From positions 13,830,063 to 13,894,062 of the forward strand of contig NC_133063.1 in assembly GCF_048771995.1 (NCBI RefSeq): a stretch of 64,000 nt of DNA. The letters run 5' to 3'. The notes under the pieces were generated by a model that saw only the letters and a list, made by a program, of their open reading frames with translations, was not told where the DNA came from and did not search any database. Origin of the DNA: Taeniopygia guttata (lineage: Eukaryota; Chordata; Aves; Passeriformes; Estrildidae). Shown piece by piece: positions 13,543-27,540 of this stretch; position 1 is the first letter of the stretch; each line of letters starts with the position of its first letter. The translations under genes were made by a program, and so were the position numbers.

Positions 13543-16500
13543 ATCTCTTCCTATATCTCTCTATTTCTCCTTTTCCCTTTGCAATGTTCCTCTCATAGGA
13601 TGATCATAGACTCCAGAATGGCTATAGACCCCTTTTCCAATCCTTATAGTTTTTTCCAGTTAGATTTCAAACCAATTTCTCAAATAAAATTAATTTTTAA
13701 TACCATTCATTTTGAGCCATTTATTTTAACGCATCCTGAAGAATTGGCTGTCCTACTTCAGAGGTGGGTCACAACCTTTTCCCTTGGATCTTTTGTATGT
13801 ATTAACAGACCTTAGCATGAAAAAAATAAATGTGAACAAAATATTCAGATTTCAAAATTATTTATTATCTAAGTTTCATACCAGATGCATAAAAATTTGC
13901 ATCTTGTGAGATGCTTGTGAAATAAAATATTTTATCATGCATCAAGCAAAAGAAAATAAAGGAAAAAGCTGCCAAATTTTTAAATGGTAGAAAATTAAGA
14001 GCGTGTTTTCCTCACAGCTTCTACAGGGTCTGGAAATCCATGAGATTTGGATTCATCTCAAAAAGATGCCATGAGGAGCTCCAGAAACAGCCTTATTCAG
14101 GTTAAATAAAGTGTCAGCCTATATGGAGTACACTGTGATAACACACATTATGCTCCTATATTGAAATCAACGGTTCACAAAGTAATTTTAAAAAAATTCT
14201 TTTAAAACGTGACCTGTAATTAGCCGTTGAATGCTAATGACTCAGCAGGTTGCAAAGGCCAAGAATTTAAGTGTTAATGAAATGAATGAAAAAGGATTAT
14301 GCATTAATTTGAACATCACAAATAACTAGTGCCATAAATGTAGGCCTTTTGCCAAGCACTACCTTGCAGTAGCAAGGATTAGTAAAATTTGAGGGTTTCT
14401 TAACAAATTATATAAGTAACAGTGGGTAAAGATACAACCATCCAACACAGGATGTTTCACAGTGTGAGAATTGCACCACAGACCATGTAATGTACCACTT
14501 CTCTGCTGAATAGCAGAGTGGAAGTATTCTACAGAGGAGGAAAATGAACATTACTTTGCACAAACCAATTTTCCCACACATTATTAAATTCCCAGGTTAT
14601 GTCTCTCAGTCCTATAAACATGCCTGCATGTTGGTGGTCAAACCAAGGTCGCTTTTCTTTCTTGACTGGGCAGACACATCATTTTGACCCTTCTGTTGTC
14701 CCAGCTCCACCTGTTGTTGTTAATGGATCACCTTTCTCAGAAACCCTCTTAGTGTTCAGTTCAAGAGTACAACAGTCGAGTGCATCTACAGGAATCCAAA
14801 TTTATAATTTATAATATTTTTTTTTCTAAAAAATATACAAACACAGACACAGCAGAGCATGCACCGAAACAATTGCTTCTCAAGAGCTGTGTTTTCACAC
14901 ATTTAATTTCAAATCTTCTCAGTTAAGGAGACTTGGGTAGACAAAGCAGATTTCCAACATATAAAAAAAATTACTTAGTATTTTAAAAAAATTCACCTCT
15001 GCTGTATTTAACAGCAAAATCCTCCACAGGATCTCAGATCATAAGTGTAAATTATGCCTTCAAACATGGGCTCACTGGATTGTTCTTCTAGTGCTGATAG
15101 TTCTCCATCAAAGGTCCTTTCTCATAATGAGCCTTCATTCATCTTCACATAAAGAAGAAAAGCACTAGAATATGTGCAGGTGATGGACATCTCTGTGGTA
15201 AGGTGACAAAAAATTACCAAGTATCTGAAAAAACCCCTCAATACCAAGAAAGCAGACTAGTTGCACCTACATGAGACATCTAGAAACAGCAGCTAACGAT
15301 AAAAAATGGTTACAGCAGCGTTATTTCTACCTTACACTCATGCACCACATAGAAAAGGAAATAACTTGTATTTCTGTTAAACACCTTTAAGAGGATATTC
15401 ATCATCTCACAAGCATAATCTCACATTTTTCCCTGCTCCAAATTTCGCATGGCTGCTGACATCCTAAGAATCATGGCAGAACATCAGCTAGGCCTGTAAG
15501 GTGAGAGCTCTAAGGAGAGGCTGACCTCTCCCAAGAGATGGAGCACAAACTAATTTCTGTTTTCAGATGTTTCTAAAGCACAGGCCCAGGCACAGCATCC
15601 TTGTAACAAAAGCCACAGAAGTGATCAAGCCTTTCCTGTGAGAGACATTTCATAGAGTCCCTTCATGACTATGCTTATTCAGCTGTCAACAAAGAAAAAA
15701 ATCTCATATATCCATGGCTCTGAATACTTTTCAAGTAAGGGAACAGTTTAAACCAAAATTTATGTCACATGTTTTTCCAATGGGACAGCACATATTGCAA
15801 AACAGCAATTGCAAAACTACTTCTTTAGTCCTTCATAGAACACAAACTTACCCACATTCAAACATTTAATATATGATCTAAACTTTAAGTAAAATTTCTA
15901 CAGAACAAAAGCAATCCAGTATTTTGAAAAATACTGATAATGCATTTAAATGCACAGGTCAGGTATTCAGCACAAATTATACATTCCCATCATTCCAGAA
16001 AATATGTCAAATACGTATGCATCATTTTAATGATAACAGAAAATGTAATGTGTCGAATCTGATGTTTGTCTCAATTTTTGACAGCTGTTGTTAATTAGGA
16101 TCTATCAGATTACAGTAAGGTATGAAATTTGTCTCTAATGTTTCCCAAGAGCTGCATATAGCACAAAGAGTTACATTCCTGAGAGCTGCATATAGCACAA
16201 AAGTAGAAATGAACAGAGAGCTATTACAGTATTATATGTTAATTAGGTTTTCTGTCACAGCAACAAATGTTTATTGATGAAATTTCATGTTAGATGGGGG
16301 AAGGGAAAGGGAAACAGGAAGAAGAAGAGTAAGGGGAAGGTGAAGAGAAAAATACTAAAACCCAAACAAACATGCATTCCTCTGCCATTTTAAAAGTCAA
16401 GCAATTGTCACACAAAAGACACTTTTTGACTAAAAGTTAAAAAAAATTTAAAAGTAGAGTGTTGAACATTTTGCAGCCTTGATTTGTACCACCCTAATAG

Positions 16501-19500
16501 AATTACAGCCATTCTTAAGATGGTTAGCAAACTGTTTTTCACATTCAGAGCTGCACTTGAACTGTAACAGACAGTTATTTTTATGGATAAAAATTAGACA
16601 TATGTCGAAGCTTTGTATTCAGAATTGTTGTTCTCTTGTCTCTCCTTAGAGATCATCATTCTAAAAAAAAAAATCTATTTGAATGTAACTACTCATTAAC
16701 AACTCATATAAATTGTGTTTTGAAGTTTTGAACTATACATATGCATGCTACGCAACTAAAATTGATTGTGAAAATATATTTTCAGTTACTAATGGTGTCA
16801 AAAGAGGCAATATATTTAAAAAATCACTAGTATTTCACAGAAAAAATAATGCATTTTATCTGTAGCATTTCTGCTTTAATAATTCTGGTAAAAGTTAAAA
16901 ATATACTTCCTTATGTTATTTTATAGCAGGAATTATCCTCACAAAGAGACTTTAAAACATGTCTGAAAAAGTATCTGGTTGGACAAACTAATGCAATTTT
17001 CCCTCTTTTACAAAAAGCAATAGATTTAAGCATCAGAAGAGGGCACAAAATATTTGATTAATCCACAGTAAGTATTGAGAATTATTTTAATAAAGTCACA
17101 GTTCTATATATGCAGACCTATATTTCTACAGTCAATTTATGGGTTTCTTCTAATTTTACAATGCTTTCTTGAATTCCAAAATAAATACAGATTATGAATT
17201 GTAATTGGCTTATTTCAGTTGTCAGTTTTATCTCTTGAAAAGTTTCAGGGAACATGGATTTCATTAAGAGGGAAGTAATCTTTCAGATAATACAGAAAGT
17301 CACACTAAGAATTTTTAATTTTTCCATCAGATATTCTAAAATAAATACATACTGGCCATTACTCCATTTTTAAAAAATCAAGTTGTTTTTAATTCAATCA
17401 TTTTAGATTAAAGCTAGAGACACGTAAATAAGGCCATAGCACTGGAAAATGGACTTCTCAGGTGGATTTATTTGCGTGAAATAGATGGGTCTTAATAGCA
17501 CTTTAATAATATAAGAAAAATTCCTAGAAATCTATACACTTTTTAAGAAACTACATATAAAATATAATATTAAAACACTGTTTTGCTGAAGATCAAAATA
17601 CAGCAAGAGCATTCAGTTCTTGTATAGCAGAATTTTGGCCCTGTATCCATCCATTTGTGCAGACTTAAAGACAAAATTAATGCCAAGAACTTTAATGAAG
17701 ATGTGTATTTTTCAAAAACATTTAAGTTTTCAGCTAGTCTATGACTGCATTTTTCCTGGACAGTGCAACAGGCTGTCAATAATAGAAGTGAGACCTTTCC
17801 AGTGAGCTAAGCCAGAAAATCTGAAACACAGAAGAACAGAATGGATCTGTATTCTAATGTCAAAAGGTACCTTCAAGACCTCTTCCCAGGAAATTAAAGA
17901 CTTCAGAAAATGTTTCTCTTTTCCATTCTGCTTCTAGAAATTTGGTTTACTGAGTTTTGTACTATCCCAAAAAAAGTGATACTGCAAATAAAAATCTGAA
18001 CTTGTCTCAGGATTCCTTTCAAATTTGTAACCACAATAGCATTATTTCCAGCACTCATGGAAAAATGGGTTACTCCTCTGACATGAAAACAAGGCCATAA
18101 ACATTCACCTAAGCACACCAACTGATAATTTTGTGCAGAACTTTACATTATGGCAGCAACTCACACACCCAGACTGCTCAGAAGTTGCTCATTGCCTTGA
18201 TCCATGAGTAATCTCCTGGACAGGTTAAGTTCTAGCCGCATTTTAGATGCGTTTAGCAGCACTTGTTAGTCAAAAGATTTAGTTGTTCCCAAGGTATATT
18301 TCCATGTTTCTCAGTTAATATTTCTATTAACTGAGGGTCTTCCTGTAGCTGGGAGAAGCATATTATTCAAGAGGGAAAGTCATCAGCATTCTTCACAGAG
18401 GAAACAGATTTAAAAAATTAGAAAAAGAACCTGGTTGTATCATTTATTTTATTAAACTATTCATTTTTCTTGATAATGGCTGAGAACTGTTTCCATGGCT
18501 TTCAAAATTCTTTCTAACCATTTGTATCCAGAAACCTGTGTGTGCATCCAATGCATACATGAAGTGCAACATTAAAAAGCAAAGCCTCAGGAAATCATGT
18601 ATCTTACTCTGCTGGAAAAGCTGCTCTTTAATGCTACAGGTTTCCCCCAACAAGACAGATGGGCATCCACACAGGTTTTGAGGATGCTTCCTTACAAAAC
18701 AAAATAGAGTGTCATATTCCAACCAATTGACTTATTCTGGCACACAGTAAAGAAATGACAAATTGCTAAGATGATGCACCATTGCACCATTCTGATACCT
18801 CATTGAGTGCCTCATAAAGTGCTGAACTGCTCCATAGGGGTCAGGCAGCACATTCAGAGGCAGCTAAAATATCCCCAGACTGTGCAGCCTAGACCTTTGC
18901 CACTATTGTCAAAAATATAGTATTCTATAATAGCACTACTGGTAGTACTAACAAAAATTGTTTCTATTTGAATACAAGTATTTCCTTTCTTCTCCTCAAA
19001 CAAAAAAGAAAAATAAACCAATTTTTCACCACAAAAAGTGTAAGTTGCCTCACAGTTCTTCTGTGGAAGACAGTGTTAAATCTGCCATTTACCTGAACAG
19101 CAGCAGAATTTTGCCAACGTGAAGTACTCTTTTAAAATCCCAGTCTTCATCTCTATTGTCTTGAGAATACATACACAAGAAGGATCAAGTTGTTACCATA
19201 TAAGTTTCATAACATTTTCTGCAAGAGATAGCACTATTTTCTTGTTTAATGATCTGTGACATTTGGTGGTGAAATCAAACCTTTTGCTCTAAAGGTTGCT
19301 ACCATGCAAGCTCTGATGGAGCAAGCAACTGAAAATGTAGATGGATTTTTTTTTCCTTTATACTGTGATACAAAACAAATAGAAAAAATAAACCTAAAAT
19401 CTATTCTTCTCTTTGTGTTCAGCCACAGGCATGCACCAGAGAAACATGACAGTGTTTTGGAACCCCTCAGGTATTTTTGGCTGGGACTGAGGCCAGAGCA

Positions 19501-20352
19501 TAAAGTTTAGAGTACTTTTCTTAGCCCTCCACTACAGTATGGCTATTACCCTGTCTTAACATGGCCTGAGAGGTGGACAGCAGGTTTGTTGGATGTGTGG
19601 GTGGCTGCTTATCCTTGCACATTTTCTCTGTACCTGTCTTCACACATCAAGGAAGAGGATATTTGTTACTGAGAGGTGATTTTCCACAGGTGTATTGGTG
19701 TTCCTTGGGCTTGATTTTGAGGGCAGCAGCTGGGTGGTGTAAATGTGGAGATCATCCATCTGTAAGAAAGGAGAAGCAGACATCAGGGGTTTTTGAGAAA
19801 TATCAGTTCAGCATAAAAATACCTCAGAAATCAAACAGAAGAAAAATAGAAATCACTAGGGGCACAAAAGTTAAATAGGTATAGCCTGTTAATCTATAAT
19901 AAGAGATCTACACAGAGTTGTTATGGAAAATCCTAAGTGGAAAACCGTCAGAATTCATAATTGAAACAAAAATGCAGCTGTGATATCTGAGTGTCCCTGG
20001 CTAAAAAATTACAAAATGCAAGAAGCACTGGCTGATTGTCCATGCAGAATGCACTACAGCAAACAAAAGTGAATCACAATTTCAGACTGGCAATAAAATT
20101 TTTAATCTCTTAAGGAAGGGAAAAAACCCAAACCTTTCTTTCACCAAAGTATTAAAAATATGGTATGCACTGTCCTCTCCTGCTTTACCACATGGATGTT
20201 CATTAACTGATTTACAAATCAACAGCAATTATAACATAACTTGCTTAAATGTTCTGAATGAGAAGACACTAAGGGACTCAAAGATGGCAGTGAAGAGCTT
20301 TTGTCTCTGTACTGGTCTTGAAAGGAAGATAGTTAAAATTTTCCACAGGAGC
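13543..20352. other. AT-rich intergenic DNA
   Basis: No gene is identified. The block near 14215-14330 is rich in TAAT-type homeodomain core motifs (GCTAATGA, TTAATGA, GCATTAATT) and could be a regulatory element. A 34-bp-period duplication is listed separately. All reading frames are below 95 codons and resemble no protein family. Confidence 0.55.
16149..16201. repeat. Short duplication, 34-bp spacing
   Basis: The 19-bp word GAGCTGCATATAGCACAAA occurs at 16149-16167 and again, identical, at 16183-16201, separated by unrelated sequence. Confidence 0.9.
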
Positions 20353-20840
20353 TGTTATGGTGCTACATTTTGGGTTTGTGCCGCACATATTGTAGACAAT
20401 ACAAGGCAGTTTTCATTCCAGCTGAGCTGCACTGACACAGGGTCAAGGCCTTTCCTGCTCCCCATCCCAACAAGCTGACTTGGGCAAGAAGTTGGGGCAG
20501 GGGACATGTCTGTGACAGCTTCCTCCAGCTTACCAAGTGGATATTCCATACCATAGAGGATCAGCTCAGTAATAAAAAACTGTAGGAAGAAGAAGGGATG
20601 GAAGATATTTAGAGTTGTGGACATTCAGAATAATTGCATTTGCCTTCCCAGGTGGCTGTTATGCATGGTGCAGGCTTGTTTTCCTTGAGATGACTGAGAA
20701 CCTGCCTGCCTGTGAGCAGTGGTGAGTGAATTCCTTGGTTTGCTTTGCTTGCATGCACAACTTTTGCTGCTCTTCTGACTCTCTTCCCGTCCCTCTGAGT
20801 GAAAGTGAGTGAATGACCAGCTTAGTTGCTGGTTGAAGTG
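20353..20840 (+). mobile_element. Solo LTR of a passerine endogenous retrovirus (family A)
   Basis: About 490 bp, recognised as an LTR family common in songbird genomes. Hallmarks in order: TTTTGGGTTTGTGC near the left end, CACAGGGTCAAGGCC, AAGAAGTTGGGG, GGATATTCCATACCATA, GAGATGACTGAGAACCTGCC, GAATTCCTTGGTTTGCTTTG, and CTTAGTTGCTGG at the right end. The polyadenylation and TATA boxes are degraded. No internal gag, pol or env sequence adjoins it, so it is a solo LTR. Related copies lie at 39880-40362 (plus strand) and 59150-59560 (minus strand). Ends are approximate to about 15 bp and no clear target duplication was found. Confidence 0.75.
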
Positions 20841-23800
20841 CTAGAGATACTGACTGATAAGATCAAGTTTTTCTGCACAATGTGAAAAGTAAAATCAAAT
20901 AAACGGTTTTCTCTAAACCAATTGCTATATAATTTCAAAACCTGCATTACTGTACCAAAATATGCTCTTCCCAGATTCAGCAGAGATTTTAATATTTAAA
21001 AAATAATATTTGTTTAATTTTAGGTATTTCCTGAGGACCCTCATGCATTATTCAGGGAATAATAATGATTTGGAATTGAGAATTTAGCGGCATTAAGATC
21101 AGGCATTCTTAGTCTGCATTTTTCACCTCAACAAGATAGAATACCTATGTCAGAGTACATCTAAAGTGGGCAATTTGCAAAAACAAAAAAAATATATAAA
21201 TATACTTTCTACTGCCTAACCTTCTATTTACATTACAGCACAGGGTTCATTATCTTTAATACATAAAAACGAATAAATTTTGTAGATAGTGAATCTAATT
21301 TAGTGACTGAGTAAAATTAAGATATCTGCAGGAGAAAGATATGGATTTATTTGTGTGTGATAAAGGCGAGAGAGAGTTCTGTGTATCTCTCAGAAATGTC
21401 AATAGAAGTAAGAATTAACAGATGTCTGATCACATGGGGTTTTTTGCTTAGGCTGTGTTTTGGAAAAATTTTGTTAATAACTGCCTGTAGTTCTTTCAAT
21501 CCAGCTTTGCAAAGCTTTTTAAAATGTATGTAATCTAGCAATGTTTCAAATCTATGACTTGAAAAGTAATCAGAATAATAATGATATATTAGACTTGCTA
21601 AAACAAGATTTTTTTAATAAGGGAAACCAAGTGGTTCAGTACATCACAACAAATGCCAGAAACAAACATCAGTAATATTCAAAAAAGTCATATCCTAGCT
21701 TTTCATGGCAAACAATTCTAACACCAATCATCCATTTAATACAAGATAAAAGCCACCCTAGAGCAAGTCTGCTTGCAAAGAGGATTGTTATTTTCTGTTG
21801 AGTCTAGAAACTAATACTAACTTTCAAAGATTACTCTTTACAATAGATCTCCTATGTTAGAAATAAAAGGAAAAAAAAACAAAAACAGGAACAAAAAGAT
21901 GTCTAAGGAATTCAGGGATTTTCTTTTTTCTTTTTGTGTCTTTAACAATTACTCCAGCAGAAATATAGTTGCAAGCAACTTGCAGAAAGGCAGAAAAAAG
22001 AACAACATGAATTTAACTGATGGCATGGTTTTGCAAATTATACTGTAAATACAAATAAGGCTTTCCCAGAGCAACATATAAATTGGATCCTTTCTAAATT
22101 CCCAGAGTGGTTCAGGGAAAAGCTATCTGTATTAAACAAGTATCCAACTCTTACTGTTCAGTCAACTAACAGCATCCAGCAAAAAAGCTTTTGAAGAATT
22201 TACAAGAAGCTGGAAGGCATCCAACAATTACAGAAGGAAGGAAACTTAACAAGCAGAAAAGAATTGTGAATACTACTGTTTCCAAGCAATGCATTCTGTC
22301 AACATGGACATTAGGCAATAAATAGAGGCATATGCTTCATGTGTTGACATACATATGAATGCAAGTATCAGCTTTTAAATTAGTATGGGGAACAAAGCTG
22401 GTAGTAGATAATGACAATTTACAAAAGCAGACAATAACGCGGACTGGATTCAGAATTAAAATATAACATTTGTGTATGATGTGCCATACCTCACAATGCT
22501 AGTAATTGCAGATAGAATAATAATTTGCAAAAGGGTTTAGACTTCAGGATAATTAGAGACAGAAGCAGAGATAAGGTATCACAGAAACAGCAGAAAAATC
22601 ATTATGAAGTAGAAACCAGAGATATGAACAAAAAGTTATCCTAGAATAAGAGGACAAAACCAAATCTTAAAAATCTTTTGCACAGAGGTGCTTAAAACAT
22701 ATTTTTGCAGGAGTTTTAGGCATACTAAATCGGAAAGAAAAAACATTTATTCTCAAGAGCCAAATATCTCACCAAACTCATATATCTATCAACAAACCCA
22801 GATATCTATAGGCTTTATGGTCTTAAAAATCATGGGATGGGATATTTTTCACTTATGTGCAATACGTCATGAAAAAAATTATTTTTTTAATTGACCCAAA
22901 CTAAATGTAAGAATATAACACAAATATTTTTTAATCCTCTCCAAAATATATTTCTCCTTCTGCCATCCTAACAATAAGATTTTTCATACTGTGCCTCCAG
23001 CTGCAAAAGATAGATTTAACACTACCACTTCAAAAATAATAAAAAAATGAAATTAAAAAATAAAAGAAATGAAGAAGAATTACTCGATTTTTAATATATT
23101 TTATGCTTATATCTTACTAGTCCTCTCAGAAAAGATATCTTCATGTGTTTTTTTCTTTTACTGCAAGGAACAGGTTCAATTAAATAACTTGCCTGACCAG
23201 CAAAAAGACATTAACCAGAACACCATCTTTGCTGAAAACCAATTGTGTCATCCACAATCTCAAGACTATGAGTTAGAAGATTCTTGTGATATTTGTATCC
23301 CTTCCCACAAAGGATGTAGCTCTTGGTATCTAAAAAGCAGCTGATATTTTTAAAATCTTACAGATTTAGAGATTTCAATGATTTCTCAAGCAGACAATAT
23401 ATTGATGACTACCTGCAGCTCAGGAAGGTTTCAAATAGTTTAAAACTGAACAGGGGAAATCACACCTGGGATGAGACTTAATAGGTAAAAGAAATTCAAA
23501 GAAATTGAATGGTTTGTTATTATTCTGTTTGCTGGAATAAACAAGATCTATATAACACCAGATATGAGAACTCAAACTAACATTTTGTCTGAAGTGTAAT
23601 GCATTCAAACTTGGGATAGAGCCACTTATAGTGTCATAAATAAATTTGTAACAAAGTCAGGAAAAAAGCCCCACCAAAATGAAACAAAACAAAGCAAAAA
23701 AACCAAACAAAGAAAAAAACCAACACAAGTCAACTCCAGTGGTGGAGTCACTAACTCACCAACTCCTGAAGATGATGGTTTCAAAAATATCTCTCTAGGA

Positions 23801-25567
23801 GGTTATTATTCAGATCTGCCGAGGACCTTCCAGCAGTGATTGCTTCCTCACATTCAGAAACACAAGCCTAAAAGTCTTGCCCACACCCACAAATATTTAA
23901 TTTTAGGAGGTAGATTTCATAACTCCAGAAGATCTGCTCTGTTATATTACTAGAAGATCTTCTGTCTTATAAAGGAAGAATAAATCCTTGGAGACTGATA
24001 AAACATACCCTTCCTAACAATGTTTCTCAAGACAGCAGATATACTTCAAGCTGCAAACACACATCTGTGTTTGTATTAGGTTAATGCACATAAGCATGTA
24101 TTTGCTTTAACAAAAGTCACAACAGATGATTTTGTCATCATACTTCAGAATGAAGTGTTTTTTTTCCTTTCTACACAAATTTTAGCATTAGGAACTCAAT
24201 CTATCATTTTAATCACAACACTTTCTGCTTAGCAATAAGGATATGAACCCAGTGTTTCCAAAACTATCATCCCAATTCAAAGACTACTGTACAATCCTGG
24301 GAATTAAAAAAAAAAAAAAATAGGCCCTAGCCAATCCATTTTATTTAGTTTTGCACAAAGGAATTCAGTTTCCCTGCAGCAGGGTAAGAAAGAGGATTCT
24401 GTACCCTCCTGACATTGATTTCAATGCCAGTTAGGATATTAAAGGAATGGCACTTGTGACTCAGCTGCACTGAGCTATTTCTGTGATGAAACAGTGTAAT
24501 AAATCCAGCTTAATTTAATGGGTATGTTTTGCTTACAGCTAATGCTTGTTTCTGACAGAAACTCGATTCCAAGTTCCTTAGGCGGGAGACTGTCTTTTCC
24601 ACCACATATTTTTAACATGCAGGACAAAAAGGCTGAAATTCAGAACTGAAACAAATGCTGAAGACAGAACCCACTTGTGAATCAGCTTGACATTTGCTCT
24701 AGACAGCTATTTCAGAACATTACTGTTTAACTTTGGGTCACCCAATTAGATGCATTGTAACTATGTACAGGGAGAATCCCTGGTGGCTTTGTGTCATGTC
24801 CAGAGCAGGTAAATGACAGGTTTTTCTGCATCAAATTTGCCAATTAAATATTTTTGCAAACTTCAGAGTGACAGAGACAGGGGAAAGGAATTAAAATACC
24901 CCTTCCCAGCCAGTTTCTCCATTCTTTCTCTCAATCACTTTTGAGTTCAATATTTCATTATCAAATGTGCCAACTGCAATTTAATTAGCCAGCAAAGCCT
25001 CAGTACAAAAAGCTAGTCTGAAGAGTTTGGTATTATGAAGAGTTAGCTATTGCTTCACTTTATGGAGCTGTAAGTAGGAATGTTACTCTTGCCAGCCTTT
25101 TCTAAATTGAATATGACAGCTTTGATTTTTTTTATATGAAATATAATACATCAGGTTGAACAGCTGGATAAGCTAGAGCTTTAACCACTTACAAGGTTTT
25201 GTGAAATATTAAATCAGAGATTTATTTACCATATATGCTATACACCTTAGAGTTGCAGCCAAAAAACCTCAAGATCTCATTTGTAAAAGTAAATATGTAG
25301 TTGAGCATGTAGGATTGTGTGTTTATGTGTAAACTCAATTATATTTACAGGCTAGGGGAAATTGCATGTAGCACATATATTAGTGTGTTTCTGTATACCA
25401 TCTCTCATATACATGTGCACAGGATTCACTGGATGCAGATGCTTGGGTTAGGTGGAGTTTTATAAAGCCTCAATGAAAATTCAAGATGTCTGTAAACCTC
25501 CTGACTTAACACTCTTCCACAAATTCCTGTAAAACCCTCCTAGATTTTATCCTCTGTGAAATCAAAC
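20841..25567. other. AT-rich intergenic DNA
   Basis: No gene or recognisable repeat apart from A-rich low-complexity DNA at about 23670-23730. The stretch at about 24360-24560 is less AT-biased, with no assignable function. Confidence 0.55.
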
Positions 25568-25651
25568 ATAGAATAGAATAGAATAGAATAGAATAGAATA
25601 GAATAGAATAGAATAGAATAGAATAGAATAGAATAGAATAGAATAGAATAG
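25568..25651. repeat. (AGAAT)n pentanucleotide microsatellite
   Basis: About 17 uninterrupted copies of a 5-bp unit. It abuts the 3' end of the antisense CR1-like fragment that begins at 25652, so it probably grew from the ATAGAAT motif that ends such elements in this orientation. Confidence 0.97.
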
Positions 25652-25790
25652 CCTTCTTACATTAACAGGGATTCCACAGTGATCATCTAGTCCAACTGCC
25701 TGATCAATTCAGGGCAGACCAGAAGTTAAGTTCCATTTTGAAGAGCATTGTCCAGATGCCTCTTTTAAAGACATTGAAAGACATCTGGAC
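25652..25790 (-). mobile_element. CR1-like 3'-end fragment, antisense
   Basis: It reads GATCATCTAGTCCAACTGCC followed by TTCAGGGCAGACCAGAAGTT and GCATTGTCCAGATGCCTCTT. This is the reverse complement of the 3' untranslated end of an avian CR1-type element. Its tail is the adjoining pentanucleotide array. The right boundary is unclear. Confidence 0.65.
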
Positions 25791-25849
25791 ATCAGCATAT
25801 GGTTTTCTTTGCACTTTAACTCAGGCACAGGCAATTCTTATAATTGGAT

Positions 25850-27540
25850 CACAACATGAGAGCCGCAGCAGGGTTGCCTTTTCCTGGCTGCTTACCAGCC
25901 AGGCAGCCTGATGCACATGCTGGTCCCTGGCTTTGTCCCTCCACAGGGGTAGGACTCCAAACTTCTTCTTCATGAACTTCTGGGGGCTCCTGCCTTGGCA
26001 GGGTATGACTCTGGGGTGACACAGAGAGCAGCACCAAGTGGTGACTCCAGCCAGGGAGGGAATTGGTCATGGCTGTAGCGAGGCTGCACCGGGTAGCACA
26101 GGCTGGTAGGAGAGCAGAGAACCAGATGTGAGGGCAGAGGCTGGCACTGAAGAGCTCATGAGTGGCCTGGGGTGATGGGCTGTGGGGCACAATCTGGACC
26201 TGGAGAACCCCCTGCTGGAAATATTTGCCCTGGGGCTGGCTACAGGAATGGGCCTGGAGAAGAAATGCACTAGCCTTCAGAGGGAACAGAAAAAGAGTCT
26301 GGAACAGCCTGGCACATACAGAGGGATCCCTCCACAACCATCTCACCCTACCCATCAAGAAAAGGAAAAAAACTATGAGGACAGGAACACTCCCTGTTCA
26401 TAACACTGAGACTTTTCCTATAGTTTTCATGCATTTGTTTTATTTTAATACCTTGATCTGAAAGGTGGGAACCCTTGAGGGATGGTGCCTTCCCAAGGTG
26501 ATGGCTTGGTCCTGATCTGGTCAGCCCCCAAAACATCTCCAAGGTGACCGATGTCGTGTCAGCCTCTTATTGGCAGGAGAGGTGTGGGGGCTATTTGTCC
26601 TCCTCTGGCCCACAGCGGAGCTTTCACTGCCCTGGCTGCAAGTGGAGGGCTGAAGCACAGCTTCTCCTGCCTCCTTCTGAGTCTCTTTGTACTCTGCAGG
26701 GATGGAAATTGCAGCAAAGGGGGTCTTCTGGCTGTCTGCAGCTAACGTAGACCCCCTCCACTGGCCGTGAAGGAGGTGTTGGGGAGCTCACTGGCACTGG
26801 GTCTTGCAGCACTGCTGAAGGAGGCTGGGATGGGAGTCAGACTCTCCTCAGCAGGTAGCAGGGCCAGGGACACATGCAGGTTGCTCCCTTGCTCCTGGCG
26901 GCACAGGTGCCCTGCCAGCCCAGCAGATGACAGCCTCTGGTGCACCATTGCACAGCTACAAGTGCATGCTGCTGCACAGATATCACCATGGCAAAGATCT
27001 CCAGCTCGTTATGGACACAGGAGGAGTGCTGGATAGCTCTAGAAGGTGTTCATCCAGTTCAGGGCCTGGCTATCCTTCGCCCACAGGATGCCTGGGTATC
27101 CTTTCTGAAGCCCACTATTAGGGTGCTTCTTTTCCTTTTCCTCTTCTCTCCAATATAATATGTCGCCTTACCGGAAAACACTCCAACTATGGTCTTATGC
27201 AGCATGCTGTGGCTTGTCCCCCAAGGACAAGAATGTTTTCCCTAGACTTCCAAGCTTTCAAAGCTCCTCTGAATCCTTAAGAAAATTTATTTTATTCCAT
27301 TCCTTCAGGCCTGGAGGGACCTGCTTTCTCAGCTGTGAAGGCACCACATGGCACTTGTGCTATGTGGAGGAGTGGCAGCTGACCATCTTCCTAATGAGCA
27401 ATGTTCAGCACAAGGTACCCAACAAACTCAGCCTGCCCCAGGAATCAAACATAGATAATTTAGACAGCCTACTTTTGGTTTTTGGTTTTGTTTCCTTTTT
27501 TTGGGGTGGAGAGAAGGAGGGTAGGACACATTAAAAAAAA
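25850..27540. other. GC-richer segment of unknown identity
   Basis: About 1.7 kb with clearly higher GC than the flanks. It carries several overlapping open frames on both strands: 169 codons on minus at 25849-26358, 99 on plus at 26162-26461 and 124 on plus at 27160-27534. None resembles a family I know, and none has the look of a single conserved frame. Composition and sharp edges suggest an inserted repeat or decayed retroelement. A CR1-tail-like GATTCTATGATTCTAC occurs just downstream at about 27609-27625. A pseudogene is also possible. Confidence 0.4.

Noticed and set aside
13341..13598. Open frame with Y-L-S-I repeats as a repeat protein
   Set aside because: It is a direct translation of the ATCT microsatellite.
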